This document shows positions 12,701 to 21,700 of a stretch of 64,000 nucleotides of DNA, piece by piece. A program made the position numbers and the translations under genes. Position 1 is the first letter of the stretch, and every line of letters starts with the position of its first letter. The stretch is from positions 45,567,436 to 45,631,435 of the forward strand of contig CM037794.1 of the NCBI GenBank assembly GCA_021229015.1, read 5' to 3'. The notes beneath the pieces were generated by a model. It made no database searches, was not told the origin of the DNA, and worked only from the letters and a program-made list of their open reading frames with translations. The DNA comes from Solen grandis. Lineage: Eukaryota > Mollusca > Bivalvia > Adapedonta > Solenidae.

Positions 12701-15700
12701 TATGAACAAATAACAAGATAGTATCGTGTTGGGAGAATTACCACACAGTCCCAAGAGTGCCAAATCTTTTTGTTCAAGCTTTATAAATCTGGTATCTAAT
12801 ATAGTAAGAACAGCACTTGTTGAGGCATCCATTTTTAATGTGTCACATTACTGATTGTATACACAGTGGGTATACAGATGTGTAATTGGCTGGGTAGCTC
12901 AGTCGGTAGAGCATTCCCCTTGTAAGCAAAAAGCCCCGGGTTCGAGTCTAGGTCAGGCTGCACATTTTTCTCAGCCTGTGACAAATGTTTTACCAAAGTC
13001 AGTTTGAAACGCGCTTTTTAAATGCTTTGAAATTGAGCACTTGTTTATGCTTATAAATAACTTCAAAGGTCAATCTGACATGACATTTAATGCGATGTCA
13101 GATCCTAATGCGGTATAGTAGAGGAGGGCAAATTAGGAGATGGTTTTAATGAGATTAATTTTGTAAGGTACATGTCATGTGACTTAGTTAAGACAAGTCA
13201 CTTAAATTTCCAATATTCTTTGGTGAAAAAAAAATAAAGTCTATTTCTTTGTCAGAATAAGGCTTAGATGCCTTTAAACAAACATAGTACCTGGAATACT
13301 TGCTTGATTTTTATACCCTCCAAACAAAGTTTAAGAGGGGGTAAATAGGAGTGAGTCTGTTGCTTTGTCAGTTTGTTTAGATGTTGAACGTCCCTCCATG
13401 GCAAAAATATTGTGATGCGAACTTCATCTACATTACTTCACCAACTATGATGAGATTTTGCATATGCATTTATAATGAGATGTAGATGTGTGTGACATAA
13501 TTTGTCATCTCCACACAGTGATCTCCCTTGCAAGCATAAAAATCACTGCCGTCACAAATGTCACGCGATGATGATAAACTAACAAAATGGCGTCTCCGTC
13601 TGCTGTCAGAACAAAAATATTTTTCAAAATGATTTATTTTTTTAACACGAGGCCATATTTGATGTTTATTAAAGAAATCATACTTAAGGAAATGACACTC
13701 GCAGTAAAATATTTTTTTTGGAAAAAAAGAAAAATTAGCTAAATTCTGTTAATTTTTACTTGTGGTGACAGTGGTTATCTACAACTGTAAGGGGAGGTAA
13801 CTACTGCATGGAGTTTGATAATTTATATGTGTATCATCCAAAAGATGTCAAGAGTTATGGTCCCTAAAAAATTCTTGTGATACGGACCACTTCTACATTA
13901 CTTTACCATTCAGCTCAAACTTTGCATTTGCATTAAAAATGACATGTAGATGTGTGCATCCTCTAAAAAAGAATTCTGGCCCCTGATTGAATTTAAAAAG
14001 AAAAACTTTTGTTATGTGAAAAATCCACATGATGAGGTTATTTATTACCTTCAGTGATAGTTCTTGTTTTCTACAAAATCAGGGGATGGGGTCATTTAAA
14101 CAGACTTGAATGTTTATAACCAGGTTTTCAGAGAAAATCATGGTTATAAAAATGGGGTATGTCATTAGGAAGGCAGGCAGATGGGCGAGCATCAAACAGA
14201 CTTTTTCTGTTAGATATCTCCTGTTAGAATAGAGATACAGTTTTCAAACTTGGTTGGTAGATACCTTATTGGAAGAGGAAGATTGAAATTGAAATTCAGG
14301 ATGTTAGGGTCAAAATCACTGTTAATAAAAATAGATTTTTTGTTTCCTTCAAATAACTTCATTTAGGATTGTTGTATGATGATCAGATGAAGTAGATAGA
14401 TACCTTATGGAAAGAAGAAACTTCGGATAGATTTTCAGGTCAAGGTCCAGATCACTGTTACTAAAAATAGTTTTGCTTGCCTAGGATGACACTTGAAAAC
14501 CTGGTTCCACATCATGTTTTCTTTTTATTTTTGCAGGCCTCATTCAAAAGACGACCTCCGGGCATACTTGGTATTACTACAGGTATGTTTTGTATTATAC
14601 ATTGAAGCTTTATTTGTTAGTGTTGGCATATTATGCATGAATATTTACTTGCCACTCATGAATATTCTGAATGCAGTCGTAAATAAATACATGGTTAGTA
14701 AACATAAATAGCAATACATATGCTGTTATTGATAAATCAATGGATACTTACTGAAACAAATAGATGTTTCCTATGGGATTGGCAGAATCATGGTTAGAAG
14801 TTAGTCAGCTATGGTTACTTTCATTATGCTCCTGATCTCTGTAATGGCGTTGAATTTAGCCTTGTGATTGTGTCATAGATTTGGATGCAATAAAAATTTG
14901 CAACACATTTTTGTGTCACCTGCTGTAAGCACTTCTCAGACGTCTGTCTGTCCATCTGTCACACTTTGTTGAGGTAGCACTATATTTTTTCCCTCAAATA
15001 ACTTAAACACAAGCTTTTGATTAGTTTGTTTGTTTATTGGGTTTAACCCTTTCCCTCATAGAGGATACCATGAAAAGACCTATGCGAACAGCATAAAACC
15101 AGATCAGCCTGCGAGTAACTCGCAGGCTGATCAGGTTTTATGTTGTTCGCTGCTCCTCAGTGGTCTGGTAATGAGGATTTTACAATTAAATTTGGTAAGG
15201 TTTAACTGTGGTTTTCTGCAGATCAGGCTTTATGTGGTACCTATTGAGTGCGTCAAAATGAGTCTATATGAGGGAAAGGGTTAACATCCCACTGATGTTA
15301 TTTCAGTCATTTGGAGATGATGTTTACTTGAGACAGATATAGTGCTGCCACATTGCAGTATCACCTCATTGACATGTGACATGATACCACACCCAGTCAC
15401 ATTATCCTGACATCCTGCCACTAGAACAACCAGTACTGGAACTACTCTTAAATGCTGAGTTCCAAGCAAGGGAGCTATACCAGAACTATTTTTGTGTCAT
15501 ATAAGGATAACTTTTCTGTCGTCTGTTAGTCCGTCCGTCTCTCTGTCCGTCACACTTTTTCCGTAATGCTTCAGCAGGTGACACATGTGTTCCAAGGAAC
15601 ACTCTTGTAATGATTTTGTTATTTTGCAGCCAGGGACCCAAGCTTAGGGTCAAAATAAGGACAATTATTCTGTTAGATATTGATCAGTTGAATTCAGCTG

Positions 15701-18700
15701 TGTGACGTTACTAAACACATTTCATCAATTTATAAATAGTGTATTGACAGGTAGAATGTTTCACCCTATAATCTAACCACTATCACTATGTTGTTTTCAC
15801 AATTACCCAAATGAATTATATATTCCTTTTTTTTCCAAAAATCATCATAGATGTTTAATGTTTAAGTCAATGAAAGCATGAAAGATGCTCTGTCTACTTA
15901 GCAGCAGAAAATTATTGAGGCTTGAAAACTGAACTTTTCACATGATTTAATGTGTTTTTTGGACATAAAGAATTCATTAAAACAGTGTTCATGCTTGTTG
16001 TTGCTAGGAAATCTAGTAAATCAACCATGAAATACCATGTTTTTTACGATGATTTCAATTTTACGTGCTTCATCTCTTTAATGCAAACAAAACTGGTCAA
16101 GAAAAGGTTATGGTACAAAATAATGGTCCATCATTTAACCATTTACCTCATGAATATTCATGTATTAAATTCTGACTTGATGCATAATCTTTGGCCCGTC
16201 ACCGGTAGCTGAGTGGTTAGAGCATCTGCCTTGGGACTGGGAGGTCCTGGGTTTTGATCCCCGGCCATATGACATACCAAAGTCGTAAAAAATGGTACTT
16301 GTATAGCTCCCTTTCTTGGGGCTCAGCATATAAGGGTAGTTCTAGGACTGGTTGGCCGGGTGTCAGGATTATGTGACTGGATGTGGTATCATGCCAAATG
16401 TCTAGGATGTGATACTGCAGTGTGTCTCAAGTTAAACCCAACAAACAAACAAACATAATTTTTGACTGAACTTTAAATAGGATATGATTTTTTTTTCTTT
16501 GCTGTGTTTCGTTTGGGGAAACAAAGGAGATCCTAGTCAGACAGATGCTTCCAGGAGCTGTCTCATCAGGGTCGCCTATGTTAGCCAGGGCATCAAAATG
16601 AGTCTATATGAAGTAAAGAGATGTTATGTCCTAAAGATAAGTTAAAACATTAAGATAAAAAAGAAAAAAAAATCACCGTAATTTAATATAGGACTTGGCC
16701 TAATCTATAAAGTATATTTCATAGGCTTGATTCTGTGTAATATTTACATTAAGTTAATGATTTTAGTTATGAAAAAAATTAACAATTTTTGTGCTACTTT
16801 AATTCTACAGGGATTCTTGTCAATTTTCAAATTTACAGAATGATGTAACTTACCCAGTGCCCTAATTTAGATTTTGATATACAGACATTACAGTATGGCC
16901 TTTGCCTAATAGGTCAGAGTTGAAACCCATTTTACATATATATAATAAATGTATGAGAATATACACACCTTTCCAGGGGTTACAGAAATATTCAAATTAA
17001 AGGGGAAATATTCAAATTAAATCATTGGAATATCCAATGGCTATGATGGGATACCATGTGATCATGGGTTGACTTGGTTTACACAAAAGAAAGTGTAGGT
17101 GTGTTTGAGATATTGATTGTGAGCTGTCTTCCGGTGGTCATGAAGAAAAACGTTCCTACACTGTTAATAAACATGTGGCTTAGATTTTGACTTCAAAATC
17201 TTGAAAGGTGCATGAGAGGCTGACCATCAACACATGGAGTGCTTGTTTCTTCTCATCTTATCCTGTTTCTGTTTACTTATTTAAGAATCCACAGTTTGGG
17301 AGTACGTCAACATTTGTGATATTTGCCCACCTGTTGAGACAGATCGCCGCTTTGACTGATCATGATCATCACTACCTGGTCTACTGGCTCCGCAAGTATG
17401 TTGTGCTGTGATGCAAGGGATTTAATTTAGTGTTAACATAAATATTTAATGAAGCATAATTTGACTCAAAACTTTAAAATTCAGAATCAGATCCTGATGG
17501 TATTTAGCATAAAATTCAAAATCTTCCATGTGAACACATGGTTACAGGCTATCCAGTAGCTACACTGGGATAATAAGTAGTCAATGGTCAAGATGACATG
17601 GTTTTGTTAGTGCTACTGTTTGTGAGCAGTTGATTGAACCATGAATAAGAAAGATGGAGCTAGCATTTTGTGCTGCATTGAATTTGAAAAGAAATAGGGA
17701 GTCAGTAACACTTATGAAATTATAAATGGTGAATACCTCAGTATCTAGCATTTACAACAACAGCAGTCTTCAGAACATAAATGTGTATCACGTGACTAAA
17801 CCCACAAAAAGCTGAACATTTTCTGAACGCATGTTTTCATTATAAAAAGAGGCTTTTTATCTGTCATAAAAACTTTTTATTAAATAAATAAAAATAGAAT
17901 AAATAAGGAAAATAAATTTTGACTGTGCAAAAAATCACTATATGTCTTCAAAGTCAAGGGCAATAATTAGATATGACTATTTGTTTGTGTGTTCCAGGCT
18001 GGATGTGGAACGGTTCCAGACCCTTGTGGAGCGTCTCAACTCATTCATCTCCGTCCGTCTGTTTCCCCCCAAGCCACAAGACCTTCCCCCGATGTCAAAG
18101 TGCAGCTGGTGGATCCCTAGTTCTACGAAAGTCTTGGCTTTACTAAGTAAGCAATCACATGCTCAGATTATGGCCATTTTATGTAATTATTCCCTTTCAA
18201 GGTTTTTTTTTTTTTTTTTTTGGAGTTGGTCAAGTTTGAAACCTTTTTGACTCCATTTATGTTCATGTTTATCAAGTTTGAAAAACTCTTCATGAAAGAC
18301 TTCCTTCTTGTTTATCAAGTTTGAAAGACTCCCATGATGTTTATCAAGTTTGAATGACTCCCGTCATGTTTATCAAGTTTGAGAAGACTCCATTTATGTT
18401 TATCAAGTTTGAAAGACTCTTCGTATGTATCAAGACTGAAAGACTCCCTTCAAGTGTATCAAGTTTGAAAGACTCCATTCATGTTTATCAAGTTTGAAAG
18501 ACTCCCTTCATGTTTATCAAGTTTGAAAGACTCCCTTCATGTTTATCAAGTTTGAAAGACTCCATTCATGTTTATCAAGTTTGAAAGACTCCCTTCATGT
18601 TTATCAAGTTTGAAAGACTCCCTTCATGTGTATCAAGACTGAAAGACTCGCTTCATGTGTATCAAGTTTGAGAAGACCCCATTCATGTTATCAAGTTTGA

Positions 18701-21700
18701 AAGACTCCATTCATGAAAAAGCAAGTTTGAAAGGTTATGTCTAAATTTTCTACCTTTGGTTCAGATTAATGCACATTTATCAGTAGACCTTGACACTCAT
18801 GTGACATAGACACCCATGTGACCTTGACACTCATGTGATATAGACACCCATGTGACCTTGACACTTATGTGACATTGACACTAATATGGCCCTTGACATT
18901 CATGTGACTTTACACTCATGTGAACTTAACATTTATGAACAATAATTATTTCCAGTATGCTCCAGAAAGTCTTTTCCAACTGGATTTTAAAATTGACAGC
19001 CACTGTCATGAATAATGTATGACTTCTTTTTAATAATAGATATAAACAAATTAATCCTGTCAAATGGTAACATCCATATAAAATTGTAAGGCAACACTTG
19101 CGTTGAGTTTTGATGATGTTTGGATAGCAACAACACTATATGGATCAAATACAGGAGAATGGCTTCATGGTTAATTGGCTCCAGTTGTTTCATAGTTATC
19201 AGTTTGACAGGTCATGCTTTAGATTTTAGAAATATGATCAGTCTGTTTTAGTATGTCTGAATATTGAATGAGAACACGATAATACAGTATAATGCAATAT
19301 TTAGGTGTGATATGTGTAAATCAACGTATTGCAAATATGAATTAGAATAAATAAACAAAATGTTTTTTTCTGTATGGAAGTATGTTTATTTTTATACGCC
19401 TGTAGAAGAGTGGGACAAATATACTATGGATTCACCTGCAGCCGGGTGGGTGGGCGACGTCCACTTATGTTGTCCACTCTTTAACTCAAATGAAAATGAA
19501 GAGATCTTTACCAAACTTGGTCACAATATATTATGGGTATAATATCTCAGCCAAGTTCGATAACCAGCCAGCTTGTCCCAGACACTCCGGGGTTATAGTA
19601 CTTGAATTGATGAAAATTTGCAAAATTAAAAGTCTTCTGTCTGTCTCTGACAAATGTGAATCGGTCTTTACCAAACTTTGTCACAATGTATATTTGCACA
19701 GTATCTCATTTGAGATCAAAAACCAGTCAGAATGTCCCCGACACTCCAGAGTTATGACACTTAAATTGATAAAATTGCAGGATGGGCGTAATTTGCAATA
19801 ACCAGTGCTCTTTTTCTTTGATAATTGATACAAGAAGTTTTAAGTGCTAAAGAAATGAGCTCAAGTTAACGTGTAATTGGAGCACCTGCTTGGGTCAATG
19901 TTTTATGTAATATTGAATAAATAATTAGTCCACCAGGAGATACATTTTCATGCATAATGTAAGAGATGACGTTCTCTTGTTTGCACTAGTATTTCACCTG
20001 CATTTGAATTATTCATTGAGGAGAGGAAATGATGATTATATAACACTGTGGGGGGTCCTTTTATCGGTTTACATTTTATGTTTTTGACTAAAATCTTCCT
20101 CTCCTCTTGTACCGTCCCCCGGTGGCCCTTGCAGTTAGAGCATCCTCTTCTGGAACAGGAGGTTGTGGGTTGGATCCCTGGACTCAACATACCAAAGTTG
20201 TAAAAAGGTGCACTGGTATAGATCCCTTGCTTGGCGCTCAGCATATAAGGATAGTTTCAGGACTGGTTGGCCCAGTGTCAGGATAATGTGACTGGGTGTG
20301 GTATCATTCCACATGTCTGTTGTATGATGCTGCAGTAAGGTAGCACTATATTTGTCGCAAATAGACATAGTCTCCAATTGACTGAAATACTGTCAATGGG
20401 ATGTTAACAAACAAAAAAAAACAAGCATCCTTTCTTCAGGGTTTGTAAAATAAACAACAGTAAATATGAATAAAGATACAGATATAAGGTATTGGGAGTG
20501 CAATTGTAAAATGTGTTACTAAAACTAGAAACTAATTCTATAGATGATAGGCAAAATTACAGAATTCTTTGAGTAGATCATTACAATATTGCATAAATCA
20601 ACAACAATGCATAATAAAAAAAAATATGTAAAGATATAGTTAGAAATAATAGTAAATAATGCTAATTGAAAGAATTAATCAAGATAATTTCACACTACTG
20701 AGCAGAACCCCTATAAGACCTTATTTTGAGTCCAACCTCAATACTGTATACCTCATGAATATTCATGCAGTAACTTATGACTCGATAAATATTGATTTTC
20801 TGAATTTTCAATGGTACATAAAACAATTGATTTCTCTTTGCCATGCAGATTGTATGGAACCTTGGCTACAGTATTGTATGAGTAAACAGAGGAGACCCTG
20901 ATCCGCCTGCTGCCATAGGAGCTCTCTGATCTGGGTCAGCCTTGTTTACAAATACAACATGTACATAAAAATGAGTCTATAAGAGGTAAAGGTTTGTTTT
21001 TTCCACTGAAAAGGAAGAAGCATGAAGTATAAAACTGATTTCCCAATTGATGTTAAAAGAAATATGATGAGATTTATTTTGTTATACTGGATAGTGTAGT
21101 TTCAACAAATGTTCATGGTTTTATCCCTGTTTTAAAGTCATTTTCATTATAATGGATGGTTCCAAAACTGTCTATCAAGTTTGTTTACATAAACTGGCTT
21201 ATTCACCCAGTGTAAGTGCAAAGCTTGTGGTAAATGGTTGGCCTACTTTACTGAAAAGAACTTGTGCTTTTTGTTAGCTCACATGAGCACAACGTGCTCA
21301 AGGTGAGCTTTTGATGCCTTGTCCGTCGTCGTCGTCCTGGTCGTGCGTGCGTCGACGTCAACAAATTCCTTCAAACAACATTCTCCTAAACGGCTTGGCC
21401 AATTTGAAAAATATTTGCAGGAATGTTCCTGGATGAAGCTCTACTAAAGTTATATAATGGTTCTGGTCCATTGCATAATTAGGTCACAGGACTAAAAATA
21501 GATTTAAAAATGCAAACTTTGAAAATTTCTTCTGCAAACTGCAAGGCCTAGAGCTTAGATATTTGGTATGTAGCATCATCTTATGGGCCACTACCAAGAT
21601 TGTACAAATCATAGCCCTATGGTGATAAATGACCCCGCACCAGGGGTCACTTGTTTTACATAGAGTTATATAGGAAAATCTTAAAAAATCTTCTTCTATG

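Noticed and set aside
12887..12961. tRNA-Thr gene
   Set aside because: Promoter boxes are good, but the acceptor stem does not pair and the 3' side runs into SINE-like sequence.
18235..18735. CRISPR array
   Set aside because: The 29-bp units are head-to-tail without unique spacers, so it is a minisatellite; the same holds for 8930-9512 and 56885-57245.
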